Positions 35,508 to 45,712 of a stretch of DNA of 64,000 bases are shown one piece after another (the stretch's first letter is position 1; each line of letters starts with the position of its first letter). Source of the stretch: Hanleya hanleyi. Lineage: Eukaryota > Mollusca > Polyplacophora > Lepidopleurida > Hanleyidae. Below the pieces are notes generated by a model. It saw nothing but the letters and a program-made list of their open reading frames with translations, was not told the origin of the DNA and made no database searches. Made by a program: the position numbers and the translations under genes. The stretch is taken from NCBI GenBank assembly GCA_036873755.1, contig JAVTVY010012683.1, positions 62,001 to 126,000 on the forward strand, written 5' to 3'.

Positions 35508-36460
35508 AGGACGTTTTACAGTTGTTGGTTTTTCTGGAAGACGACGACGATGAAGGAACTTCCTCAAGGAGAATGCATTCAGGGTTCCCGATAAACTGGG
35601 TTGCTTCCGCGTGAGTCTTAACAGTTTTGGTCCAGAAGAATGCCGGACTAATTTCAGGTTTGTGGAAATGACAGGTACACAGGTAATGTAGTGGATACAA
35701 TACATCATACATGTACCGTAGGTAAAATGAATCCATTCCATACATGTTATTATTTATGATAACTGAAGAAAAAATCATCAAGAGACTGTACCAGATCTCA
35801 CCTGGCTATCTTCCAATTTAATTTTGAATATCTAGAAAATAACAAATCTATGATACAGTATCTGAATCTGAAATGTGTTACAAGTTTACATTTTGCTCCG
35901 TAATGCTCTAAAGCAAGTTGTAAATCCAGATGTGAACTTAATTATGACATATTTTGTGTTGTATTTATTATATTACCTAAAGCATCCCTGGATACTGAGC
36001 TCATCACATGCTGTTGTGATGAGACCACTTTCAACAGGGATACAAATAATTTCTAGCTACAATGAGCAGTTTGGCAGCTGTGATACCCCATGCTCATGGG
36101 TCATACTACAGATGAGCATAATGTGTGTTATTTTATCATCTGGGAGACTAGGTGCCCATGTTTACTCGGTATTCATTCAGTAATTGTAGTAATTGTATTA
36201 TTGAAGCACCATTAACGAATATATTGTTCACATTATTGACCAAATTATGTTGAAAAATAAATATTGTGCAATTTTATAGATTCTCGAAGGAAGATATACA
36301 GACTCTACACGACTGCCTATAAAGGGTATAACCGGTCCACCTTTTCTGTGATGAAGGCACTTCTCATCCTGCTCAGACGTCTAGTGTACCCGAGTAGATG
36401 GGAAGATCTGACTCCAATGTTTGGTCATGCTGAACCACACCCTCAGTATTATTATTTTTA
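35508..36460 (+). pseudogene. PIF/Harbinger-type transposase gene fragment
   Basis: Exon 1 (about 35508-35657) contains VLQLLVFLEDDDDE in one frame, then KLGCFRVSLNSFGPEECRTN in another. A donor follows TTTCAG at 35657. Exon 2 starts at 36280 in matching phase and gives FRFSKEDIQTLHDCL, then a TAA at 36320-36322. After a frame change it resumes as KALLILLRRLVYPSRWEDL, then PMFGHAEP. The order acidic stretch, ECxxxFRFxKxD and ALLxLLRRLxYPxRWxDLxPxFG is that of the N-terminal half of DDE_Tnp_4 (HARBI1/ISL2EU-like) transposases. At least two frame breaks and no catalytic half show a dead fragment. Confidence 0.55.
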
Positions 36461-36529
36461 ATGAGGTCACATTTTCTGCACAAAATATACATATATAGAC
36501 AAGTTATATAGTACAACAAATATTACGGA

Positions 36530-36772
36530 TTAAGGATATTGATCAGCGATACGGATTTGAAATTTTTGGAACATCATGATGTCTTGCCGGCATCATTGAA
36601 AACTGTTGACCGCTTCTCTCTTGCAGGAAACAAGCCTATGTCTATGTATACTATGATTGTCTTTTTCAATTTGGTGCTAATAATGTTATATGGAATAGGT
36701 CTCTGGATTATGGACGCGGATATTCTCTAATGGACGACGCCTGAATTATGAATGACGGACCAGACGCTTGTA
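36530..36772 (+). mobile_element. Penelope-like RT element, 3' end only (P3)
   Basis: A nearly identical copy of the 3' non-coding part of P1 (GATACGGATTTGAAATTTTT to GACGCTTGTAA). All coding sequence is lost. Confidence 0.7.
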
Positions 36773-36973
36773 AGTACATATGGATTAGTTTGTTTGATAA
36801 ATCTTTGCTCACTCTACATGTACTGTTTGCCTTTCCAGTTAACTGAGGTGACAACTGTTCACAACTAGTATGATATATCAAACTACTCTGTCTGGCGGTA
36901 GGCTTGGACTAGCAGTTTAAAAAGTCAGAGAAAGCAATGATCAAAATCTTGTCCGGAGTCACAAACCGAAGGG

Positions 36974-38567
36974 AGAGAGAGAGAATTAACGTTTAACGTC
37001 GCATTCAGCAATATTTCAGCTATATAGCGACGATCAAACAAAATTCTAAGTCATCAATTCAAAAACTCGGTAAACTAATGCTTTAAAACAGGTACAAACC
37101 AATCTCTCTCAACCTAAAATACAATCCTCTTTCACTCTGCTATAACGATCCTCCAGCGTAGCCGCTCGATAAAAAGTATCTCTTACAGTCTTAAAATCTA
37201 CGCAGTCTATGAGAATATGTTTCACCGGGAGATCTTCATGCCAAGGTATACACCTTGGAATCGGCTCCTGTTTTAGTAAATATTCATGAGTAAATCGTGT
37301 GTGACCGATCCTACATCGTCTAATCATGGTCTGGTCGAAACGTTTATGATTGTTCAGGTGAGTATAACCAACCGTTTTTTTGAACTCGTGAAGTTTGTTA
37401 TTATCCATAGTATCCCATAAAGATTGAAAATGCTTTCTTACATTAGCGCAGATAGATGGTCTGAAATCGCTGTATGGTATTCCAACAGGGTCAACTTCTT
37501 CATCTAGAGCTGCCTTAGCCATTGTATCAGCTTCAGTGTTGCCTTTGATGCCCACGTGACTAGGCACCCAACAAAACACAATATCTATCTGTTGATCAAA
37601 TCTGGTGTCATATAATTGTAGAATTTCCAAGATGGTGGGATGAGTGGAATTTCCATTTTTAATTGCTTTAAGGCATGACAGTGAATCTGAGAATATGACA
37701 TATTTTTCCTTCTAGTGGATCCAATACCTTCCAAAGCAGATAATAGAGCTTTTGCTTCTGCAGTAAATATGGAACTTTTACCTGGCAGTCGATACGTTTT
37801 AGTTTTGGAACTAAAGATAGCAGCACATGCTACTCTCTCACCATCTTTAGAACCATCTGTATAAATAGCCTGATGTGAACTGTATTTCTCTCTCAGTAGA
37901 CCAAATTCTTGTGTATACACGAGCTGACTCGTGTCTGCCTTTTTATATTTAGTCAGTGAAATATCTACCTCTGGCGTGTCTAACTGCCATGGTGGAGTTG
38001 GCAAGAGCTCGTTAGGTAAAATCTTACTAACTTTAATACCAGCTGATACAAGGTGTGGTTTCATACGCATTCCAAGAGGTGGAATAATCGAGGGTTTTTC
38101 CTAATATAAATCTGCGTACTCAGGGTTGAAAACACAGTTATATGCAGGATTTGAGTGGTTCGAACGCAGTTTTGTGATATATTGCAGCGATAATTTAATT
38201 CTCGGAAGTTCTAAAGGAAATTCATCCGCTTCCACATAAAAGCTTTCTTTGGGTGATGTTCTGAACGCACGGAGGCAAAGCCTTAGTCCTTGATGGAGAA
38301 TAGGATCTAGCTTTGCCAAGTTTGACTTGCTTGCACCATTGTAAACAATAGAACCATAATCGAGTTTGGAACGAACAAGCGATCGATATAAACGAAGGAG
38401 AGTTTGCTGATCTCCCTCCCCCCCCCCCCCACTTATAGCTGGCAACGACTTTCAACAAATCTAGAGCTTTCGTGCATTTGGCTTTTAAGTAATTTATATG
38501 TGATTTGAATGTTAGTCGTTGATCAAACAATATGCCTAGAAATTTGACCTCTTTTACTACTTTGAGA
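36974..38567 (-). mobile_element. I-type LINE, 5'-truncated copy L1
   Basis: On the minus strand it runs from the RT C-terminus (KEVKFLGILFDQRLTFKSHI, KAKCTKALDLLKVVASYKWG) through the connection region and RNase H (AIYTDGSKDGERVACA, VFCWVPSHVGIKGNTEADTM) to the CCHC-like end. It then reaches the tail GATCGTCGCTATATAGCTGA closing in TC repeats. RNase H degrades the RNA strand during insertion. Several frameshifts split the frame (near 37630, 38070 and 38445, the last beside a C10 run). The copy is truncated where the next copy's tail begins. Confidence 0.75.
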
Positions 38568-39375
38568 GAGAGAGAGAGAGAATTAAGGTTTAACGTCGCA
38601 TTCAGCAATATTTCAGCTATATAGCGACGATCAAACAAAATTCTAAGCAATCAATTCACTTAACTCGGTAAACTAATGCGCTAAAACAGGTACAAACATT
38701 AAAATTTGTACAACAAACCAATCTCTCTCAAATAACCTAAAATACAATCTTCTTTCACTCTGCTAAAAAGATCTTCCAGCGTATCTGCTCGATAAAAAGT
38801 ATCTCTTACAGTTTTAAAATCTATGCAGTCCAGGAGAATATGTTTCACCGTCAGATCTTCATGGCAAGGTATACACCTTGGAATCGGCTCCTGTTTTAGT
38901 AAATATTCATGAATTAATCGTGTGTGACCGATCCTACATCGTCTAATCATGGCCTGGTCGAAGCGTTTATGACTGTTCAGGTGAGTATAACCAACCGTTT
39001 TTTTAACTCGTGAAGTTTGTTATTATCCAGAGTATACCATAGCGATTGAAACAGCCTTCTTACATATGCGCAGATAGATGGTCTGAAATCGCTGTATGGG
39101 AGACCAACAGGGTCAACTTCTCCATCTAAAGCTGCCTTAGCTAGTCTATCAGCTTCAGTGTTGCCTTTGATGTCAACGTGACTAGGCACCCAACAAAACA
39201 CAATATCTATCTGTTGATCAAATCTGGTGTCCTGTAATTGTAGAATTTCCAAGATGGTGGGATGAGTGGAATTTCCATTTTTAATTGCTTTAAGGCATGA
39301 CAGTGAATCTGAGAATATGACATTTTTTCCTTCTAGTGGATCCAATACCTTCTAAAGCAGATAATATGGCCATTA
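38568..39375 (-). mobile_element. I-type LINE, copy L2, cut by the DIRS element
   Basis: Minus-strand 3' part of ORF2 (RNase H, KNVIFSDSLSCLKAIKNGN and WVPSHVDIKGNTEADRLAKA) with the usual tail at 38568-38640. The homology stops at about 39367 (GATAATA), where the DIRS left end follows. The rest of this copy is not found on the other side of the DIRS element. One frameshift lies near 38980. Confidence 0.7.
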
Positions 39376-39574
39376 GATTCCTAAGTCTAAAACCTGCTTT
39401 AATTAATGCCTTTAATCTCCAATTAAATGCACAATCAAACGTAGAAAAACGGAAGTTAAAAGAAAAAGTTAACTCCCCTAGGAGAGAGTTGTCCGCCCCT
39501 AGGAGAGCTCTCCCATTCAATCCGGCGTGGTTACTATAAAGGTCATTGTAAGCCTTATTCCAATCCTCTTTCTC
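39376..39574. repeat. DIRS left inverted terminal repeat
   Basis: The outer 35 bases (39376-39410, GATTCCTAAGTCTAAAACCT onward) are repeated inverted at 45506-45540 with one mismatch. Bases 39522-39574 are repeated inverted at 45660-45712 with one mismatch. Between them lie two CCCCTAGGAGAG words. Confidence 0.75.
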
Positions 39575-39633
39575 CTGTTTGCTCGAGCAGTGCACATCTA
39601 GGGAAGTGTTCAGAGTCAATTTTACAACATTAG

Positions 39634-41778
39634 TTGTTGTTGTCTCGCTGGTATATCCTTTATCAAGTGTTGACTTTGTTGTTTATTCGGAACTTACTTA
39701 TTGTATTATTATGTCTGACTTGTATTCCTTGTCGTACGTGCGGGAAAAATTTGTCCCCTTTGGACGCTCACACGGCTTGCTTTTCTTGTAAAGATTTGTG
39801 TTATCGTGCGTCCACGTGCGCGGAATGTGTATTATGGGATCCGACGGCTTGGAGGAGTTATGCCCAAGCTCGTCGTGCTTTTCTTTTACATGCTTGTGAT
39901 GACCCGTCTATTTCGGAGATCGACAGACGGGTCTTAGAAATTTCTTTGGTCAATGATATGAAGTGTAATGAAGATCTTGACCGAGCTGGTCAAGACCCAG
40001 TTTCTCCCGCGTCAGTTTGTATTCCACCAAGCGGTACTATCCTACACGAAGATAATTCTAGGTTGCTAGACAGTTTGACCCGGTCCGGATATTCATTGTC
40101 TAGGGTCGATCCAAAACCCGTTCCTTTGTTACGCTCAACAAAGACCAGGTCGGTCTTGCCTGGCCATTCCATTGTCTCCGTCAGACAAAAGAATTCTTTG
40201 CCTCAGGTTATTTCACCTTTACCTATCGGTTCACCACATGTTTCTTCTAGAAGGAAGAAAACAAATAAACGTCGTCGTGTGTCAGTTTCTCCTTTACGGG
40301 TTAAGACTAAACATAGTTTTCCTAATTCCGAAAAATCTATGGAAGCTCGTTCGGTTCTACCGTTAAGTGTTCAAGTTGCGAACTTACGAACTCCAGTTTC
40401 CGCGGTTGTTGATTCTTCACATCGTCGTTCACATACTGCTACACGACACTCACGTACACAATACCGTTCACGTTCTCATACACGACGTTCGGTTTCACCA
40501 CCTTATCGTTTGTTTTCACCTGTTCGTGGTTCTATTGCGCCGGTTCGGCGGACTCGTTCTCCGATCCGTAGTTCTCGTCCACCGGTTCATTTTGGTACTA
40601 ATTTACGGCCCTCACGTTCGCCGGTACGCCGTTCTCGTACTTCGACAGTTCATTCTCCTGATCCTACTCACCGTTTACCTCGGGTTTCGGCTCCTTCTGA
40701 TCAAGATTACCATGTTCATTATCAACGGGCGCCTTTCCTTGATCATTCGGTGGATCATGATTTATCTTCTTCTCGTTCTCAATCTCCGGTCTCGTCGAGT
40801 TCGTCGGATGATTCTTCTTCCTCTCGGGAAAGTTCGGAGGATACGTCGAAGATGGATTTTTTGCTTAGAATGCAGGCGCTTTTAGCGTTGGTTCCGGATA
40901 TGCCCGCCCCTTCGAAGGTTGTTCCATCTAGTAATAAGTGTCGGACAGCAGCGGATTCTGCATTCACATCTTCCAAGCCTGTGACTCCTCGTACATGCGC
41001 TCCGTCCCCAGCGTGGGCGGATCATTTAGAGAAGTTTGATCGTCAATTACAGGATGACAATAAATTCAAGAAGCCTCGTTTCCGGGTTCCCCATGACCTT
41101 CATGATAACGTTTTGCCTGACAAACCACCCAAACGTGATCGAGATTTATCGCAGATTTCTAAGTCATCTAAGTCAACTCCGCTTGAGTTCAATTCCAATT
41201 TCGTGGAGAATATCCAAGAGATGTTATTGGTAATCCAACGTGCTTCTTCAGTCGCCGATTGGTTTTTGTTGGCTACTTCGCGGATTTCTTTGGATCCTGA
41301 GTTACGCCTGGACGATGGGTCGACGTCTTTGTCTCCGGGTCACGTTGCCTATTTACGGGGTTTCATTGAAACCCTAGTGCAGGCTAACCGTCAAGTTATT
41401 GAGGCCAGTTCTTATTCATACGTTTCGCTTCTCCAAGCGCAACGCAGCGCCTTACTTAAGGTTGTCAAGCCGGACGTCTCGTTTATGGTTAAGGATTATT
41501 TGCTTCATCAACCATTAGCATCCAAGTCCATTTTCAACAATGCTATTGAGTCCGTTGTACCCGTGATTCGTGAAGAACGTACTGCGCGCTTGATTGCGGC
41601 TGTTGCTCGGGGTGGTTCTTCGGATCGTCGCCAGAAACGTGGTCGTAGGTCCTCTACCACTCAACAAGATGGGGGCGCTCGGGGGAATTTTCGAGGTATC
41701 GACAAACCTCCACGAGGCCGGGGTCGCCGTTCCTTTCGTGGAAAATCAACCAAGAGGGGTGGTCATTCCAACAAATGA
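39634..41778 (+). CDS. DIRS gag-like protein
   Basis: An open frame of up to 714 residues. Near the N-terminus is a Cys/His cluster (CIPCRTCGKNLSPLDAHTAC, then CKDLCYRASTCAEC), typical of DIRS gag zinc-binding heads. A long Arg/Ser-rich region follows (RSRSHTRRSVSPPYR, SPVRRSRTS), then a helical core (SKMDFLLRMQALLALVPDMP) and a basic RGG-like end. The product should package element RNA. The first in-frame ATG is only at 39958, after the zinc cluster. The ATG at 39711 lies in another frame, so the start has been lost or uses a frameshift or non-ATG codon. It overlaps the RT frame by about 180 bases. Confidence 0.65.
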   Translation: MLLSRWYILYQVLTLLFIRNLLIVLLCLTCIPCRTCGKNLSPLDAHTACFSCKDLCYRASTCAECVLWDPTAWRSYAQARRAFLLHACDDPSISEIDRRVLEISLVNDMKCNEDLDRAGQDPVSPASVCIPPSGTILHEDNSRLLDSLTRSGYSLSRVDPKPVPLLRSTKTRSVLPGHSIVSVRQKNSLPQVISPLPIGSPHVSSRRKKTNKRRRVSVSPLRVKTKHSFPNSEKSMEARSVLPLSVQVANLRTPVSAVVDSSHRRSHTATRHSRTQYRSRSHTRRSVSPPYRLFSPVRGSIAPVRRTRSPIRSSRPPVHFGTNLRPSRSPVRRSRTSTVHSPDPTHRLPRVSAPSDQDYHVHYQRAPFLDHSVDHDLSSSRSQSPVSSSSSDDSSSSRESSEDTSKMDFLLRMQALLALVPDMPAPSKVVPSSNKCRTAADSAFTSSKPVTPRTCAPSPAWADHLEKFDRQLQDDNKFKKPRFRVPHDLHDNVLPDKPPKRDRDLSQISKSSKSTPLEFNSNFVENIQEMLLVIQRASSVADWFLLATSRISLDPELRLDDGSTSLSPGHVAYLRGFIETLVQANRQVIEASSYSYVSLLQAQRSALLKVVKPDVSFMVKDYLLHQPLASKSIFNNAIESVVPVIREERTARLIAAVARGGSSDRRQKRGRRSSTTQQDGGARGNFRGIDKPPRGRGRRSFRGKSTKRGGHSNK

Positions 41779-42736
41779 CTATCAAGGTTCCGTGTCCGAT
41801 CAAGCCGAAGTTTTTCATCCTCCTGATTTCCGTTCGTTCAGTCATCATGTTGTGGGCGGCCGCCTTCAATACTTCGTAGACAACTGGCGTCTCATCACGG
41901 ACGACGCCTGGATTTTAAGAGTTTTGGAGCATGGCTTCCTGTTCACTTTTCGTTCCCTTCCCAAACTCATCGTTTGGCCACGCCCATCCCGCCTGCCAGT
42001 TTCCGCGGGTCACTTGCAGACTCTTCTGTCTTCGGTCAACACGCTCATCGACAAGGGAGCTGTCAGGGAGTTACCTCGGACAGAGGACAGTTTGGGGTTT
42101 TACAGCCACGTATTTCTGGTCCCCAAGAAAGACTCGCTCCAGATGCGGATGGTGATCGACCTAAAAGTGTTAAACAAGTTTCATCTCACCACCCCCCCTC
42201 ATTTCAAGATGCCGACTGTTTCATCGATTCGGGCCCGCATACATCATCGGAATTGGCTGGCCTCAGTCGATCTGCAGGACGCGTATCTTCATATTCCAAT
42301 TCATCCACGTCATCGCCGTTATCTCCGGCAGGTCCTCCCATTCGGGGTCAACATAGCCCCCTGTTTGTTTACCCGCATCACCTCTCCTGTCATGGCATTT
42401 CTGCACCTGCGAGGTATTCAGATAGAGGTTTATATAGACGACATCCTCCTATGGGCGGGGGACGAGTCCCGTCTCAACGTGCAAGTCCAGTTCACGCTTC
42501 TGGTGTTACGTCATCTAGGATTCATCCCTCATCCTCTCAAGTCAGAGTTAGTCCCGGCTCAAGTTCGCCGTTACATCGGCGCAGTGTTCGATACTTATCA
42601 TCAACGGGTATACCCTCCGGAGGATCGTTGGGACAAAATTCAGCTGTTGATCCGAAAGTTTTTGTCATCAACGTCACGGACACGTCAACAGTGGCAAAGT
42701 TTGCTCAAAGTTTGCTCACTTCCACTCAGGACCTAA
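41594..42736 (+). CDS. DIRS reverse transcriptase part of pol
   Basis: The frame overlaps the end of gag. It shows the RT blocks VFLVPKKDSLQMRMVIDLKV, ASVDLQDAYLHIPIHP, PFGVNIAPCLF and EVYIDDILLWAG. The catalytic YIDD is at residues 280-283. RT copies the element RNA; in DIRS it is fused to RNase H. Here the frame ends at 42736, because an 11-bp tandem duplication (42696-42706 and 42707-42717) shifts it just before the RNase H part, which continues in another frame. The ATG near 41664 is a plausible start but is not proven. Confidence 0.75.
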   Translation: MRLLLGVVLRIVARNVVVGPLPLNKMGALGGIFEVSTNLHEAGVAVPFVENQPRGVVIPTNDYQGSVSDQAEVFHPPDFRSFSHHVVGGRLQYFVDNWRLITDDAWILRVLEHGFLFTFRSLPKLIVWPRPSRLPVSAGHLQTLLSSVNTLIDKGAVRELPRTEDSLGFYSHVFLVPKKDSLQMRMVIDLKVLNKFHLTTPPHFKMPTVSSIRARIHHRNWLASVDLQDAYLHIPIHPRHRRYLRQVLPFGVNIAPCLFTRITSPVMAFLHLRGIQIEVYIDDILLWAGDESRLNVQVQFTLLVLRHLGFIPHPLKSELVPAQVRRYIGAVFDTYHQRVYPPEDRWDKIQLLIRKFLSSTSRTRQQWQSLLKVCSLPLRT

Positions 42737-43812
42737 CTCATGACGGCCGACTACCGGTGCGTCCACTACAGTATCATCTGTATCCTTACCTACAGACACC
42801 TTCCATCAATCCAGCGGTGCCGGTATTGACGGCTCTTCATCCATATCTGGTCTGGTGGCAATCCCGGCTCAACGTCATGCAGGGCGTTCAATTCCGCTTT
42901 CCGGCTCCGAGTCATCATCTGTACACCGATGCGTCCGAGACCGGTTGGGGAGCCCATCTGGACGAATTCGTGGTATCCGGCAGATGGTCAACGTTGGATG
43001 CCAGTCTTCACATCAACCTTCTGGAGATGAAGGCAGTCATCCTGGCGGTGCAACATTGGAGTCATTGTCTCATGTACTCGTCTCTCCTCATGGCGACGGA
43101 CAATTCCACAGTCATTGCGCACATCAACAAGTTGGGAACCACCCGCTCGCTACCAATGTTTCGTCTAGTTTGGGATCTGTACGAGTGGACTCGTATTCAT
43201 CATATTCATCTCCACGCCCGCCATGTTCCGGGTCGGCTCAATGTCTTAGCGGACAGCTTATCACGTCCGGACACCGTTCTTCAGGCCGAATGGCAACTTC
43301 ATCCGGAGGTGTTCCAGCAGATCTCCACCATATGGGAGTCCCCTCTGATCGATCTGTTTGCTACGAGGAACAACGCCCAATTAACCCTGTTTGTCAGTCC
43401 GATTCTGGATCCTCAAGCCTTCGACATCGACGCCCTGTCAATCAATTGGGACAACTTCCTAGCTTATGCCTACCCACCGATGGCCCTAATTCTGGAAGTG
43501 CTTCAGAAGATTTCTCGTCACGACTGCATCATCCTACTCGTAGTGCCGTGGTGGCCTCGTCGACAGTGGTTTCCGGTTTTGGTCCCGCTTTTCACGGCCC
43601 CGCCACGTCGTCTGCCAGTTTGGCCCAGCCTGTTATGTCAACCGCACGGGATTTTTCATCACAACCCACCGTGGCTCAACCTACACGTTTGCAGACTATC
43701 CAGAATGCTCTCGCAGTCCAAGGATTTTCAGCAGAGGTTGCACGAACGATGGTTTCAGCCAATCGATCTTCCACATCGCAGCTCTATCAGGCGAAATGGG
43801 CCGAGGAGATGA
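42718..43812 (+). CDS. DIRS RNase H and connection region of pol
   Basis: After the duplication the second pol half reads LTHDGRLPVRPLQYHL and then an RNase H with all four acidic positions: LYTDASETGWGAHL, INLLEMKAVILAV, MATDNSTVIAHI and GRLNVLADSLSR. A connection domain typical of DIRS pol follows (PLIDLFATRNNAQLTLFVSP, LAYAYPPMALILEVL). The frame itself is open from 41974, but the earlier part is a shadow of the RT frame. It overlaps the recombinase gene, as is usual in the family. Confidence 0.75.
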   Translation, partial: TSTQDLTHDGRLPVRPLQYHLYPYLQTPSINPAVPVLTALHPYLVWWQSRLNVMQGVQFRFPAPSHHLYTDASETGWGAHLDEFVVSGRWSTLDASLHINLLEMKAVILAVQHWSHCLMYSSLLMATDNSTVIAHINKLGTTRSLPMFRLVWDLYEWTRIHHIHLHARHVPGRLNVLADSLSRPDTVLQAEWQLHPEVFQQISTIWESPLIDLFATRNNAQLTLFVSPILDPQAFDIDALSINWDNFLAYAYPPMALILEVLQKISRHDCIILLVVPWWPRRQWFPVLVPLFTAPPRRLPVWPSLLCQPHGIFHHNPPWLNLHVCRLSRMLSQSKDFQQRLHERWFQPIDLPHRSSIRRNGPRR

Positions 43813-44740
43813 TGCCGATCTTTACTCTGCCTCTGCTTCCCTAGTAGCTGACTTCCTCCTTCATCTTCATCGTGATAAGAAGTTTCAAATCAGCACCATT
43901 GAAGGGTATCGATCTGCTCTGGCTAGGGTGTTACGTCTTACCTCGGGTACAGACATTAGTCTAAACGATAATATCTCTGCGCTCATTCGCGCCTTCGCGT
44001 TACAGTCTCGCCGTACGCGCCAACTGTTACCGAAATGGGATATCGGTGTGGTTCTGTGTGCTCTGATTCGTCCGCCCTTTGAACCTTTAGAATCCGCTTC
44101 TATAAAAGCTGTGTCTTATAAGACTGCCTTTTTGGCGGCGTTTGCTTTAGCGTCTAGAGTGTCTGAACTTCATGCTCTTGAAAGATCATCTATGACCTGG
44201 ACGGCGGATTGGTCTCGCATTTCTTTTCGGCCCATTCCGGAGTTTATCGCCAAAAATGAGTCTGTTCGTTCAGGTCCGTGCGCTCAACGTTCGTACTCCA
44301 TTCCTGCGTTGTCAGACTTCCTGCATGGGCTCGAGGACGACCTCCTGTTATGCCCGGTTCGTGCGATTCGCCACTATCTTACTCGTACCGACTCCGCTCG
44401 CGGCTCTCGGCGCCTGTTATTTCTGTCTCTTCGCCCGTCGGCTTTGCGTGACATTACTAAAAATACCATCGCCGCGTGGTTGAAGAAAACCATTAAATGG
44501 TCTTATCAATTGGCCATAGACGCTCCCCCTCTGTCGTCGACTGCCTCTTCTCGTGAGATTCGCGCCAATGCCACGTCATGGCCGTTATGGAAGAACCTGT
44601 CCCTCCTTGACATTGTCCAGTCTTGTGCCTGGACGGCGAACTCCACGTTCACCAACTTCTATCCGAGAGATATGTCAGTCCAGTCAGATAGGATGACCAC
44701 GCTTGGGCCGCTTATAGCTGCCCAGCATGTGGTCAACTAA
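43680..44740 (+). pseudogene. DIRS tyrosine recombinase, frameshifted
   Basis: The N-terminal arm (FSAEVARTMVSANRSSTSQL, YQAKW) is in one frame up to about 43800. The core continues in another from 43796 (LVADFLLHLHRDKKFQISTI, GYRSALARVL). Catalytic boxes: Arg in FALASRVSELHAL, second Arg in REIRANATSW, and Tyr in TNFYPRDM (codon 44660-44662). The family's HxxR box has Arg (CGT at 44552-44554) where His is expected. The enzyme would integrate circular element DNA. The frameshift at about 43796 and the His change suggest an inactive copy. The stop at 44740 is in the usual place. Confidence 0.75.
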
Positions 44741-45180
44741 ATTTTCAAAAAAAGGGGGGGGGGGGCGGCATTTTGTATCATCGCAGCAAATCTGCAAATT
44801 GCTGTATCATCTCATCTCATTCATACTATTGGTCCACATTTGATTCGATCACATATTGAAGGAAGAAATAAGTCAGATGGACGACCTTGGATCCTCTAAG
44901 AGATGTCGGACACTAAATCATCACTCTAAGATGCCTGACTCCATGGTGAGTGTGATCTTTACCTTAATTGCGGTTTTGATTGTGTCTTTCAGGTTGAATC
45001 TGACTTCCTTCTCATGATCTCAGCTGCGTCATCTACGCTCAACTCCCAAGAAGCAAGTTGGACGTAAGACGATTGTGGACTGAGAATGGTGTGGCTTGGC
45101 GACCTCTAGGCACGGACTGGTTCTGCTTCACCCGGACTTAGGAACAGCCAAGAATCTGCATGCAGATAATGCCTTATCAA

Positions 45181-45288
45181 GTAGACCTATCGTCCTTCGG
45201 GTAGGGGTCCTTTCTTGGTAGAGATGGCTTCCCGAGTAGACCTATCAACCCTCTGGGTAGGGGTCCTTTCTCGGTAGAAATTACTTCC
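45181..45288. repeat. 54-bp tandem repeat in DIRS 3' region
   Basis: GTAGACCTATC, GGGTAGGGGTCCTTTCT and GGTAGA recur twice in tandem (45181 onward and 45235 onward). The repeat lies between the recombinase stop and the internal complementary region. The rest of 44741-45505 is non-coding and includes a G-run at about 44754. Confidence 0.6.
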
Positions 45289-45505
45289 ACACCACGAGCA
45301 CAGCTACATGGATGTAGACAATCAAGATAAGTACATCAGTATCGTATCCACATTTTAACCTTTTCGTCTTTGACCAGGGTTTCACTTGTTGATTGTTGAT
45401 TGTCTCATGCTTATGCCCGTGTTGCTGTGTCATTCCAGCGGTTACTTAGCCTACTTTTGGAACTACTTCAAGACCGAGGTTCCCACCTCCATATGTTGGT
45501 ACTGA

Positions 45506-45601
45506 GGCATTAATTAAAGCAGGTTTAAGACTTAGGAATCAAATATTAAACATTTATAAACAATGTTTCTATTTGTTACTAAGTCAAACCTGCTTTAATT
45601 T
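45506..45601. repeat. DIRS internal complementary region
   Basis: Bases 45506-45540 are the complement of the element's left tip. Bases 45576-45601 (ACTAAGTCAAACCTGCTTTA) match the left tip in direct orientation, as expected for the complement of the lost right tip. In DIRS elements this region templates joining of the ends of the cDNA circle. Confidence 0.7.
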
Positions 45602-45659
45602 AATTGCCCTCCCTTCTTTCCCCTCGTACCGCGGCCTTGTTTACTACTGGTCTCGGTTT

Positions 45660-45712
45660 GAGAAAGAGGATTGGAATAAGGCTTACAATGACCTTTATAG
45701 TAACCACGCTGG
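45660..45712. repeat. DIRS right inverted terminal repeat (inner part)
   Basis: This is the complement of 39522-39574 with one mismatch. It is interrupted at 45712 by LINE copy L3 and resumes at 46429-46445 with the bases that continue the match (GATTGAATGGGA). Confidence 0.75.

Noticed and set aside
40367..40885. 172-codon open frame inside gag
   Set aside because: A shadow frame of the Arg/Ser-rich gag region; composition is Leu/Arg/His-biased and it has no motif.
41974..42700. N-terminal part of the RNase H frame as extra coding sequence
   Set aside because: It overlaps the RT domain in another frame and has the Ser/Pro-rich composition of a shadow; RNase H homology starts only after 42718.
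42855..43680. Long second open frame overlapping the DIRS RNase H region
   Set aside because: The part before about 43680 is a Ser/Pro-rich shadow of the RNase H frame; only its end matches the recombinase arm.
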